64,000 nucleotides of DNA from Nelumbo lutea (taxonomy: Eukaryota; Streptophyta; Magnoliopsida; Proteales; Nelumbonaceae): positions 7,243,728 to 7,307,727 of the forward strand of contig JAKGHH010000008.1 in the NCBI GenBank assembly GCA_022828595.1. The letters are read 5' to 3'. How positions within the stretch are numbered: the stretch's first letter is position 1; every line of letters starts with the position of its first letter. Below, piece by piece: positions 35,894 through 47,496 of this stretch. The notes under the pieces are model-generated. The model did no database searches and was not told the origin of the DNA. It worked only from the letters and a program-made list of their open reading frames with translations. The translations under genes were made by a program, and so were the position numbers.

Positions 35894-37905
35894 GATATAT
35901 AAGATATATAAGTTGCCACTGGTTCGGGTCGATGGTTCGATCGTCCAGTTCAAATGAATGGCATGTTCTAACAACAGAAATTACAAGCAAAAAATTATGC
36001 AACCGTTCTGGCAATCGGTTTTTGGGTCGACGGTTCAACGGTTTGATTAGAATGATAACCCGTTCCGATAACAAAAATTTGAGTGTGTGAGGTCTATTAA
36101 GTAATATCATACATGCTATGTCATTCGAGTGCATGACTCATACAACCCAAAAATAGAACCGTTCTAGCCATTGGTTTTTTGGTCAACGGTTTGACCATCC
36201 AATTTGAATGGAAGGCCCCTTTCTGACAACAAAAATAAAATAAAAAAAAGCCAAAAACCATTGAACAAGTTAACAGGTCAACGATTCAACCACTATGGTC
36301 AGTGGGTCATTGATCGATTCAACGGTTTTTTGGCCAGGGACTAGGATTGGGGTAAAACGGAACTGGTTGCCTATATGGTTCCCAATTAAAAAAATAAAAA
36401 AATGGTAGTTTAACCGTCTGATTCGAATGAACGACCCATTCTGACAATAAAAATTACAGACAAAAAATTGAGTGTGTGATGTTCATTAAGCAATATCATA
36501 TGTGTTATATCATTCGAGAGTGTGACTCATACAATCCAAAAACGGAACCGTTATGGCCACCGGTTTTTGGGTCGATAGTTCGACCATTCGGTTCAAACAA
36601 ACGGCCCGTTCTGACAGCAAAGCTTAAAAAATAAAAAAAATAGCCAAAAACCATTGAATTGATCAATGGATCGATAGTTCGACCACTCGAATCAATGGGT
36701 CGTTGACCGATTCAATGGTTTTTGGCCAGGGACTGGGATTGGGATAAAACATAATCAGATTCCTAGACAGATCATGATTAAAAAAAATAAAAAATGGTCA
36801 AAATCATTGAACGGGTCAACGAGTCGACAATTTGACCACCCGGGTCAATGGGTCATTGATCGATTCAACAGTTTTTTGCTAGGGACCGAGATTGGGGTAA
36901 AACGGAACCAGTTGCCTGGACAGTTCTTGGGCCAAAATGTTTGTTTGCCTGGGTCAACGACAGTTAAAAAACCATGGTTTTTTTATGATTTTGGATTTTC
37001 ATTATTCAAAGATTTCTTCTACTGTTGGCTTTATTCGAGCGTGTACGGTCTAAGGTATACCACCATTTTATTTCTTCCCTTTTGTTTTTTCTTTGGGTTT
37101 TCTTGTTGATTTTTTTTTCTTACAAGATGATATGCTTTGCCTCTTTTTTTTTTATTGCATGTATGTTTAACTTCGTCTCAAAGCCAAACTTTGGACGATT
37201 TTTTGTTTTTCTTTTCCTTGGCTTTTCCAGTTTGGTGGATTTACCACCAATTTTTTTTTCTATGTTTAAGGTCACTTTGGATTTATCTTTCAAAGTTTTG
37301 GAATACCTTGCAATGTCCACCCTTCTCATGACTATGATTACAAAGTTATTTCATCTAATTATTGACATATAGAAAAAATGACCTAGAAACGGACTGTTCT
37401 AGCCACCGGTTTCTAGGTCGATGGTTCAATTGTCCAATTCGAACAGATGGCCTATTCTAACAACAAAAATTTTAAAAAAATAATTAAAAATACAAAATGG
37501 ACAAAAACCATTTAACGGGCCAACGGGTCGATGGTTTGATTGCTCGGGTCAATGGGTCGTTGACTGATTCAACGATTTTTGGCCAGGGACTGGGTTTGGA
37601 GTAAAACGAAACCGGTTGCTTGGACTATTCTTGAGCCGAGCAATGCTACTGTATGGGTCAATTGGGAGTTCTTGATGTAAAACAAATGACATATATGAAG
37701 TAGAACTCATAACTATTACTGTATGATTGTATTCTTTTATATGAGATACTTTGTTGAAACAATATTTAAAAAACGAGCACATGATGATTTCTTTTAAGTC
37801 TTTATTTGAATTTGAAGACTTAAATACTTATAATAACAAGTCTCTTATTAAGAAACCATTTATCTTTTTTTAATATAGCAAATAACAATATTGCAATTTC
37901 ATTCC
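35890..37905 (+). repeat. ~2-kb direct repeat, copy R2
   Basis: Second copy of R1 in the same orientation, starting just after the hairpin and ending at aatttcattcca. It shares the reiterated ggttcgaccgtccggttcgaa-type phrases, the T-rich block near 37000-37300 and the end block. It lacks parts of R1 and has extra phrase copies. Neither copy shows clear TG...CA ends, a primer-binding site after R1 or coding domains between them, so calling them LTRs is not justified. Confidence 0.75.
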
Positions 37906-39420
37906 ACCCCTAGGAAGCAACTTTATTTTTGCCACAAACCCTATGGTACTGAACCCTTCAATCAATTGGATGCACACAGTCCTCAAGATTTTACCATAAA
38001 AAATTGTACTACAAATGAACATCATGTAGTAAAAATAGATTTGATGTTTTCCACCCCCTTGAGGGGTGATGGGAATTCTTGATTAAAAAAAAAAAAAACT
38101 TTGCTTACACATTGAAGGCATAGGCGTAGACATCTAGCTTGGAAAACATCTCCCCACGGAGGTTAGATGACATGTGAGGTTAGATGCTGTTTGCACGGAG
38201 TATTTCTATAAATGGAACATATATTGAAATTGGAAGAATCCTCTTTTCAGCCTCCTTGATTGATATCAGCAAATATTGATTTGTTGTCATCTCAGTAACA
38301 AAAAGGAGGGTCTGCAGTAAATTGGTCCCACGTAAGAGGTTTGAATGTTTGATCATCACGTTCTTGTATTGAATGTTGTCAAATGAGAATTCATGAAATC
38401 TTATCGGGCAGCAAGCTTGAGTCCATCTTCAAATTTGTCTGTAGATCGATGCTAGATGGAAAGACTAAAGAGAAAAACCGTACGTGGGATGAAGTGTATG
38501 CCCATGAGATGGGTGTTTGGTGAGATGGAGCTGATCTAAGCTGACCAAGCACAACTTGCTCGTCTTTTTGGAGTGTTAAACTCTCAAAGACCAAATCCAA
38601 TCCAATCCATGTTGTCGGGAGGCTCTTCCAGGTCATAGCAAATTTATTGTCTAACCACCAGGGAGCCTTGAAAGAATTGAGTTCTTTTGCCGACAAAACA
38701 TCTTTCAACCCTCTACCAGTGTTTTAAATATGCCAATCTTAAACCAATATGTTGAATACTGAACCCTTGTTCAATTCAACCAGTGTTTGAACTATCAAAA
38801 TTGTTCAACTTTAATGTCAATGTAGGCGTTCCCACTTCCCACATGTTTGCAATGTACATATCGCATTCAAAGTGTCTGTATGATTTTTTTTTTTTTTTGT
38901 TCTTTTACAAAAAGGTGTTTCCTCATATGGATTGGATCTGGTTCAGGACAGAGTGTACAATTTCCAACTGATTATTAATTGGGATAAACAGGTCTGACCC
39001 ATTAGAAAAACATCTATAATTATAAAAACTAATTTATTTTTCATAATATAACCTTAATAAAAATGACAGTAATAAAATCAAGTATTTTTAACCAAATTAT
39101 CTTATATATTGTCTACTAAATTTGTTCTTTAGACATAAAATATAATAAAAATGATTAGAAAACCTTTATATATTATTAATGCAATAATTGGTTCAGGTCT
39201 TAATATATTCAGAAGAGCGAGAACTGGCACAAAATCACAAAACCAAAACCAATATAACCGATGACCCATTTACAGGACTTGCTATATTATTACAGCAGCA
39301 TGGAGACAATTATATATGGTTTAATAATAATCTATAAATTAGTACCATTTTTCTCAGAAGATTATATTGTAAAATTTAATCCACACGTGAGATTAGGTAT
39401 GAAGGTATGACTATGTTATG
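37906..39420. other. Unassigned sequence between R2 and the duplicated peptide-gene unit
   Basis: No gene can be supported. A 105-codon frame on the minus strand (38708-38391) has even composition but no recognisable domain and no neighbouring exons. A T-run is at 38885-38900. The segment from 39000 is AT-rich. Confidence 0.4.
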
Positions 39421-39429
39421 TATTCCCTT

Positions 39430-39855
39430 TTTTCAGCAAACACCAATCACTACAGGCCGTTCTCTTAAAACTTGCTTCCAATTCCCAAACTCCTACTTTT
39501 TCTACTCCATTTTTCGTTCTGAAGGCCCCAACCTCTCTTATTGAATTTTTTTTTTTTATATTTATTTTTAGACAAGAGGACTTCTCCTTCAAAGTTCAAA
39601 CACATGTCTAATCTCCTACTCAAAAGAATGGATAATTTCCCAAGTTGTATTTAAATAGCAGGAAAGAAAGCTCATATTCAATATTAATAATAATTAATCA
39701 AATCTAATATAAGTTTCTTAGATTAAACTATTATTAAAAAAATCCAACACATATAAAGGCTTTCAAGATGTTACATCCTAGTTACTTGGTTGGTTGGTAC
39801 ACTTTAAGCTCGCATTTGCAATTCATAGTTCACCTTCTTACATGAACCTGCTTTG
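39430..39855 (+). repeat. Unit-end segment U1 of the tandem duplication
   Basis: About 400 bp with shared words to 42560-42980: ccaacctctcttattga/cctacctcttatcttga, cttctccttcaaa, gctttcaagatgttaca/gctttgaagatgttaca and tttgcaattcatagttcacct/ttgcaattcatacttcacc. U1 lies before peptide gene 2 and U2 after it. This is expected if a unit ending in U was duplicated in tandem. Confidence 0.65.
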
Positions 39856-40389
39856 TTCATGATAGGGTTCTAGAATTTACTCATTGCTTGCCCCTACATT
39901 AATTGATTTTGTTTTAATTCAAAAAGAAAGAACAATTAAAATTGGAAATAAGCTAATTAAGAAAGCCAATTAAGATCACTTAGGCTGTGTTTGGTTTCAA
40001 AGAAAATGTAGGGAATAAAAATTTTGAATCTGCAGTGGCAACAAAAATGATATTTTATATATCTTCCTAATAATTGCTTCGGAGTTTGATAGAAACCTCA
40101 AAATGCAAAAATCTTGAGACTGTAATATCACCATGCATGCAAATAGAATAGAGAAGGTTGGGAAAGAGCAACAATCTTATCAACTTAATTGCTAGCTAGC
40201 TTCCCAATGAGCTAGGTGTGCTAAAGGAGAAAGCTTGAAGCTTTGACTGTTGAACATTGACAAATACAAAATGAATGGCATCTGAATTCTGAAAGAACCA
40301 GCAATGCAACGAAAACCAAACAATCAAATTCCTATTCAAAAAAAGCGGCATTCAGAACATATATATCGAAACGCAAACGGACGAACAAC

Positions 40390-40397
40390 TATAAATA
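40390..40397 (+). promoter_or_regulatory. TATA box of cysteine-rich peptide gene copy 2
   Basis: TATAAATA, 83 bp before the ATG, in the same context as copy 1 (followed by ttttcaccccatctctcc). Confidence 0.7.
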
Positions 40398-40472
40398 GGC
40401 TTTTCACCCCATCTCTCCCTTGCATACGAAAATATTCCATACATCCTAGTTTGATCCTTGTCTCGTGAAGAA

Positions 40473-40823
40473 ATGGCAGCTAAGTCCGGCATATCGATGA
40501 TGGCCACTCTTCTCATCTTGGCTCTGGTACTCTCTCCGGTGTTGCCAACTGAGGCAGCTCGCTTCACTAATAATGGTAAGCAGCAAGCGAAACTGTAAAA
40601 CTCCATTATTGTTTAATTTCGTTGTTGGTTGCTGAGATTTTGTTCATATTATTGATAATTCCACGTCCACCTACTGATTTGACAAAAAGCAGAGCTCTTT
40701 GGACGAACATTATTACAAGAGGAAATCATTTGCCCAGCGTGTGTATGTTGCACCCCTGCTCCACCCGGCGAATGTTGCGAATGTTGTGCTTCTCCCATCG
40801 AAACTGAAGCTCGGACTCCTTGA
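40473..40823 (+). CDS. Small secreted 8-cysteine peptide, copy 2 (intact, 2 exons)
   Basis: Exons 40473-40575 and 40693-40823, GT-AG, phase 1, giving 77 residues. Residues 1-28 form a signal peptide (hydrophobic MMATLLILALVLS, likely cut after PTEA or nearby). The mature part starts ARFTNNELFGRTLLQEE. Then come IICPACVCC, TPAPPG, ECCECC and a SPIETEARTP tail. The cysteine spacing is C-x2-C-x-C-C-x7-C-C-x-C-C, dense and rich in CC pairs, with Pro-Gly in the middle. This suggests a secreted disulfide-rich or metal-binding peptide. I recall uncharacterised plant proteins with CPACVCC-like cores but no named function. Copy 1, 10 kb upstream, has S and R where this copy has E and E between the cysteine pairs. 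No poly-A signal was pinned down; aataataatgcc follows at ~40915. Confidence 0.8.
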
Positions 40824-41091
40824 AGAAGCATCGTCGCTTTCACTCGGGACGATGGATTGAATTGGTGGTGTCATCCAGTTTAATAAGATCGATCGGAAGA
40901 TCAATGTTTAATGAAATAATAATGCCGCAGAGAGCATTACACCTGTTCTGTAGCAGGATTTATTAGGTCCATGAATATTTATGGTTCTTCTGTTTCTATT
41001 TGCCTTGAATATTCGCTCGTCTGATCTTCATAACCATAGCCTCTCTTGAAGGCTATTGTATTGTCTATCGTGTGTTCCTTTGTACTGCTTT

Positions 41092-41095
<4 letters not shown>

Positions 41096-41123
<28 letters not shown>
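41096..41123. repeat. (AT)n microsatellite
   Basis: An uninterrupted at run of about 14 units downstream of the peptide gene. Similar runs occur at ~31001-31020, ~31113-31136 and 62276-62316. Confidence 0.9.
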
Positions 41124-41127
<4 letters not shown>

Positions 41128-42560
41128 ATTTAAATTTTCTGTTTCTTATTCGGAAATGAAAGAAAGAATATTTATGACAAGACGCCATTCGCCATTCGCT
41201 ACCACCCACCAACGGCTATTCGTTTTCTTTATTTTTGTTGTTTTCTAGGACGCAAAAGCTCACGGCTGAATGAATAGGCTTAGAAATAGTTCACCCTCTC
41301 TCTCTCTCTCTCTCTAATATCAAGATGAGTCTACAGCCGATACACAAGACAAATAAACAAAAAAAGGCTTAGGAACACAAGCAAGACTCCCAATGTTTAG
41401 AAGTTTGATTTGCCTCCCGAAACATATAACAGTAGGAAATACCACAATCAAAAAATTGGCTCACAGTTGGGCACTCTTCAATAATGATCTTCAATATCTA
41501 TGGGGGCTTAATTTCTCTTTGTCTTCTTCGTTAGGCAATCAATGACTGGTTTATGGTTTCCTTCAATTACAATAAAGAAAGAAAAAAAAAAAAAACTTCA
41601 AAGTTAAAACACCAGATTATGGGCCTCCTAGACAGCCTAATTTTGCCCTCACTATCCCTTGCAATACAAGTTAGAACACACGAAACAGTTTGCTTCTACT
41701 GATGGGCTTCCACATTTTTATTTAACTTCATCTTTTTCACATTTGCTACATTGCGCTGTATGTATTGGCTTTTATGGAAAAATAGTTCACTGTCTTCACC
41801 AAATCAACACTCCTGCGATAATTAAAACCTAGATAAGCAAAGACCATGAACCGGGTCAAGATCCCCTATCTAGCAACCCAAACTAGAAGACAGACTCAAC
41901 CCGGCTCGACTCGAAAAGAATTCATTTATAAACCATTGTTTCCCCATGGTTGTCTATTCAAACCTCACAGCTAGCCCGTATTTTTTATAAAAAAAAACGT
42001 TGGCTTGGTCAAAGACCAACTGACTCGGATGGTTGAACCACCCGAATATTTAGGGTCAGGCTCCAGCCTTTTGTTGACCCAACCTCATCTGACCCGAAAT
42101 TGCCTTGGGCTGACCCGATTGCCAAGTCTAGTTACCCATGCCATGAGTATCAAATTATGAGCTGGTTCGGTATCTGAGTTCCAATGAGCCTAATACAAAA
42201 AGATTTTCTTAAGGCTGTCTGGCTATGCTTGATTTGAAGAAAAAGGGATGAAAAGCTTAAATGATTAGATCTCGAGCCTGCGAGGGAATTTGGCAAGAAA
42301 AAAGTTTTCTTTGTTTTTCTTTCATTTCTTATTTATTTTATCATTTTTGAAATGCAGTATTGAATCTCTTGAGTGAACACCGACATGCCAAATGTATAAG
42401 GCAACCGATTCAATCAAATGGTCCCAAATAGTTCTCAAAGATTTTTCCCAAAAAACTATTCTGAAAAGATGGTGAAGTAAAAAGAGGCTTGATGGTTTGG
42501 ATGTTGCATCTGATTCATGTATGAATCGTTTTCAGAGCTTTCAAAATGGATTGATGAAGT
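41124..42560. other. 3' flank of peptide gene copy 2, part of the duplicated unit
   Basis: No gene. The stretch 42170-42370 matches 30825-30995 downstream of copy 1: tatctgagttccaatgagcc/tatctgggcttcaatgggcc, gatctcgagcctgcgaggga/gatttcgagcatgagacgga and tattgaatctctt/tcttgaatctctt. This places the duplicated unit as at least gene plus ~1-2 kb of 3' flank. (CT)n at ~41297-41315. Confidence 0.5.
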
Positions 42561-42985
42561 AGAACTTTCAATCACCAATTCCTAAAACTCTTTTAATTCT
42601 TCAGAATTCTCTCCTGTTTCTCCTATTCTTTTCCCCACCCCAAAACCTAGCCCCTTATATTTTTCTGAAAGCCCCTACCTCTTATCTTGATATTTCTTTT
42701 ATTTTTATTCTTAAGCGAGAGAGCTTCCATCTCCTTCAAATTTAAAAACAAGGGGTAATTTCCCAAAACTGTGCTGTCTTCTGATTCAAGTTGGAAAGTT
42801 GGCTCATATCCATCAATAACAAATCAAATCTAATTTTAGTTTCTTAGACTAAATTTAAAAAAATATAAATAAATCCAACATAAAGGCTTTGAAGATGTTA
42901 CACCATAGCTATATTTAATCGGTTATTACTTAGTACATTTGAGTTCAAGTTCGGGTTTGCAATTCATACTTCACCTTAGAAAACA
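42560..42985 (+). repeat. Unit-end segment U2 of the tandem duplication
   Basis: Counterpart of U1 (39430-39855) in the same orientation. See U1 for the shared words. Confidence 0.65.
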
Positions 42986-43458
42986 GGATTCTGATGCTAA
43001 TCAACACTATCTAATTCTAGTCCTCTAGGTTATCCCGTTAAAGGAGTGTTTGCCGTTGTGTATGGTGTTGTTTTCTAAAACAAAAAATTAATTCCACAAC
43101 AGCAAAAATAATGATGTGGCAGTTGTATTTGTTTTAGAAAACAAATCCATATATCACCTTATGCATAGATCAATACCTCCTAAAAGTAACAGGATTTATA
43201 TATTTAGTTGGCATGGTGTGGTTTCATATCTAATTTAGAACTATTGTGTTTAATATGGTCCTTTGGCACATCCGTTATTTTTCCTAATTATCATGAACTG
43301 ATTTGCCAGCTACTTATAAAACGTACCAAGTTGAAGTCATATTGTCATATATTCCCTGCAAGTGAATTAGGTAATTATGCGTTAAATAAAATTGAGTCCC
43401 ATTTCCTAGATTAAATAAAAAGTACAGTCTAAATTCTTCGAGTACTAATGCTCGTTTA

Positions 43459-43586
43459 TGCTGCATTTGGCATATCTTATTTTAACGATTCATCTTCTTT
43501 TTTACTGTTCAAAATTCAGTGTTGATATGGCATTTTAACAATCAAAACGAGATAAGTCCTTAAAGTAAGCAATGCCAAATGCAGCC
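43459..43586. mobile_element. Harbinger-like MITE (128 bp)
   Basis: The left end is tgctgcatttggcat and the right end, on the other strand, ggctgcatttggcattgc. TTA flanks both sides (43456-43458 and 43587-43589). The ends resemble those of the 829-bp element at 12689-13517. There is no coding capacity. Confidence 0.8.
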
Positions 43587-43589
43587 TTA

Positions 43590-46500
43590 ATAGGGGTGCA
43601 AGTCACGTATCAGAATTAAAGAATTTACACTACATTAGACCTGGGCTTTTAGATGGACCCATTGAAATTTTAACTATTCTTCAAACTAAGTCCATCCAAT
43701 TTGATCTGGGCTCTGGATTTTTCACTAAGGTTATTTTTGGTTTGAAGGAAAATGCAAGGAAATGAAGAGAACGATAGAAAAATCTTTACAAACCTTATAT
43801 AGGTTTCTCTATCTTTCCCTACCTTTTCCTTTAAATCAAACATGGCCTAAGTGGGCGTTCTTTTTTTGGATTTTGAGAGAATGGAAAGTTGGTCAATGGG
43901 ATTTTGATTCCCATTGAGCAAGAATCTCATGTTCTTTTTTCAGATTAATGTGGGGACCAAGGAAAATTTATTTTCTTAGGTATCACTTACCTCTCCACAC
44001 TTGAGCGGGACAAAAATGTCCCATTTAATAATGGACTTTTATGGCTAAAATGGACATTTTCTTTTTTTACTTGGGAAATAAAAGAACATGGATAAATACA
44101 CTTACCTTGGTAAGTGTTTCCTAAGAAAAACTTAACTAAGTAACTGCATGCATTTACTCAAGTAAGTAACTTACTGAAAAGAAAACGAGACCTAAATAAA
44201 TAATTTAATAGCAAAATTCTTAAACTACCCTTATGATTTAGTTAATTGACTAATTCTACCCTTACTATTTACATATTGTCTTAAAGTATTCCTACTGTTT
44301 CTGACAATTGACATAATTGATAAGTGCTAACGGAAAGAAACTAAATGTAGAATTTTCCCTCCACTATTCTTCAAATTTTCAAAATAAAACTAGCTGATGA
44401 AAAAATTTTCCTTCCCTCTTCCCTTCTATCTTCCTGTCCCGCCATAAGGCCTATGTTCATCGTCTTCTACAACGAGAATAGAGGAGTTGCAACACCTTTC
44501 TTTTTCTCTGTTCCTTTCCTTGGGCGACTCCATCTTCGATTTGTCTCCAAATTTCAATCTTTCAACCATGGAGGAGGCTTTTGATAAATTACCCAGGTCA
44601 GCAAACAATTCTATTTCGGATTGTAAAAGAAAGCATTTACAAAAAACAAAAAGAATTATATGTACAAAGAACAGAGAAAATCAACAAGATTAAAAGTTCT
44701 ACTTTAGAGTCACCTAACTCTAAGCTATAAACACGTGGCACCACACTCCAAAACTCTGATGGTCAATTTCCATTAGTAGGGAGAATTGAGATACATGGAA
44801 ACATGAAAAAGACAAAACAGCTTCACCAGGATTGCAATCACATCTCTCTCAAACTACTCCGATTGATGCCAAAAACGTGAGTTTAGCATCAATCCACGGG
44901 CAGGGTTCAATCCACCCCTAAAAAATCGTAGTTCCACCTAGGGGTGGACTTAACCATAAAAACCCCTAATTTAAATCTCTCTCTCTCTCTCTCTCTCTAC
45001 CTTTTTGCTCTTTTCCCATGACAGTGAACAAAACCTCACTTGCTCAATTGCACTTTCTTCCAACCAAACCTTCATCTCAACCTCTCTCTCTCTCTCTCTC
45101 ATCATTACCGCCGCTGCAACACAATGCCCTATCTAGTTGTCTCTATTTCAGACTGGAACAACCTTGTTTGTGGACATTAGTTAATAATGACTCAAGTTTT
45201 TATTTGGCTATCACAGTATCGAGCAAGTCTCTGGTGAGAATGATGTCATACACAGAAGAAGAAGATGCTAAAGAAGAAGCTGATACATTCATGCTCACAA
45301 GATTAAACCCTCAAATCTAACATACAGTATCAAAGATCGAAGATTTTCTTGGTGGCCATTCTCCTTTTCTCTAGAATGGACCACCAATTCAAACCAAGTA
45401 GTCGAACCATCAACCTAGAAACTAGTGGCTAGAATAGTTATTGTTCCGAGTTGATTTTTAAAACCTTGCATTCCACCCCTTGTTTTTTTAGTAACATTGT
45501 AAATCTTGATGTTTTAACCAAACAGATTAATGAATAATTCCTCTTAACATATTGCCTAGGGCCTTTTAAAAAAAGAAAATGCAAGGTGGATCATAGGGTT
45601 AGGACTAGAAGATTGTAACACATGCCCAATCTAAAGGTCCACATCGTGGATGATTTTGATCTACCACACCATCTGGCATAAACTGATTGCCTAAGGAAAG
45701 GTGCCTACTTGATCCAATTAGGAAATTATTCTTCATACATAGGCAAAATAGATTCATATCAACTTGTGGGTTTATGTGGATGCCTAAACTTGTACCTAAT
45801 CTGATTTGCCAAAGAAAAAAAAAATTGATTTCAAGCTATTACTTCTCAAACGTTTGCTTAAAGATGGTGGAATGAATAAGATCAGCCTAGTACATGGAAG
45901 GTAATCTTCTACCATGGTTCCTTTCACTAGTACATATCATTGAGATGTTATTAGCCAACCAAAATGTTTAAAAAAAATTTCCATTTAACGGGGTATAGGC
46001 CGTGATGGCCTTTGCAAGTCTGTAAGTATGAGGAAAAGTTAGGAATGTGAGTAAAATGAAGTGAGGAATCCGTGTAAAAGTCCCTAAAAGGTTATGTTTG
46101 ATGAATAAGTGATTTGAGAAATAGTTACTTATGATTGGTCGTTGGTAGATCCTTTCTCAAACCACTTGCACTTATTTTAAGTACTTATTGGGGATAGACT
46201 ATAATTGGTGAGCCACTTAACCAATAATTGTTTATTTTTGGAGGAGTGACAGTTTTAACCCAACTTAATAAATGCATATAAATTGTTTTTTTTTTTTTGA
46301 AGAAGAAGAAGAATGGTGCTAATAATAATGATTATAAGGGGTTTTTATTGTTCAGTCCACCCCAACAAATCTTAACTCCACCGTAGAGTTGGAGTAGGTG
46401 CCAGGTCAAAATTGATGCCATACACAAGCAGGTATTAATACTATAGGTGGGGGTATTTGAAATTTTGAATTGTTGTAGCTCTACAGTTGAATTTCAAATT

Positions 46501-47490
46501 CTGAGGTGGAGTGTATTATAGTTTTTACTAATTATAATCATTATTTAAAAAATATATATTTTGAGATAATTACTTTTAAAAGTGATTTTACAAAATTAGT
46601 TTCAAGATTTACTTTTACAAATTTACTATCAAAAAGTACTTCCAAAATATTCACAGAAGTACTTTCAAAAAAATACTTTATTAGAAGCATTTTTTACAAA
46701 AAAATACTTTCAATAAGTACTTACACAAAATTACTTTCAAAAAGTATTTTTACAAGTACTTTCAAAAAAATTATTTAAAAAACAGTGGTTGATTTGGATA
46801 ATTGACGTAAAAATAACTAGAGAATCAACATGACCTTATGAAAATAACCAAAAACATTACATCACTATTTTTATCTAATAACCATAAACAAAATTATAAT
46901 ATCATATTAAAAGGAAACAGAAAGAAACAATTCAAGCACCAAATAAATTCAAAATAATATTCCATTAACATATAATATTTTTGTAGTTTTGGTATATAAT
47001 CAATGAAGCTAATGCAATCAATATTATAAGCAATATATATATATAAATTTTTGGGTAATGTCATGTTGATTCATAGTAATTTGTAAAAAACTAAAAAAAA
47101 AATTATATTTTTCTAAGAAAGTTAATAAATGCTTAGAAGTCACCATAACTGGAATCGTTGCTGGCTAGATGGGTGGTTATCGTCCCAAGCTTTGATCTAC
47201 TATGCAAGTGGCACAAGAATGGGTTTAAGACCCAAAAAATCAGAGAAATCTCAAGAAACAATGGAGAAATTCGCATGGGGAATCACCATACCAAGACATA
47301 AAAACAATTGGAGAATCACCATTTGTCCACTTGTTCTTCCTACCGCCATTATTACAAGTTTCTTGCGCAACTGGAAAAGATAATAGGGTTTGGGTCATCT
47401 TCTCTGTTTTTAGGGGTAGTGTTGGTCATTTTGAAAATTTTTTGAGACAAATTTGTCTCACTGAAATTAAATAAGCACTTAAAATAAGCA
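43590..47490. other. Gene-poor intergenic stretch with repeat fragments
   Basis: No gene can be supported. It contains (CT)n at ~44975-44998 and ~45082-45098, a short reverse-strand copy of the R1/R2 phrase block at ~45375-45450 and, near 43730-43850, a pair of inverted words (gtttgaaggaaaatg/ccttttcctttaaatcaaac) that look like ends of another small element. Direct repeats of tactttcaaaaa are clustered at 46590-46790, next to ataagtgctt-type words at 46100-46230. Confidence 0.5.
46560..46790 (+). repeat. Clustered 'acttttaca/tactttcaaaaa' short repeats
   Basis: Ten or more copies of a 12-20-bp phrase containing tactttcaaaaa, ttttacaaa or agtact, irregularly spaced. It looks like a degenerate microsatellite that may have grown from the end of an ataagtgctt-type element. 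The 90-codon ORF here, rich in S, T and K, mirrors the repeat and is not a gene. Confidence 0.6.
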
Positions 47491-47496
47491 GTCTTA

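Noticed and set aside
31021..37905. LTR retrotransposon bounded by R1 and R2
   Set aside because: No primer-binding site after R1, no polypurine tract with a clean border, no TG...CA ends and no gag or pol remnants between them. Left as unclassified repeats.
38391..38708. Minus-strand 105-codon ORF as a gene
   Set aside because: No domain, no neighbouring exons and no promoter-like signals were recognised; kept only as a note in the spacer entry.
47129..47383. 84-codon ORF beginning MLRSHHNWNRCWLDGW
   Set aside because: Odd composition but no homology I recognise, no splice sites in phase, and it lies between repeat fragments.
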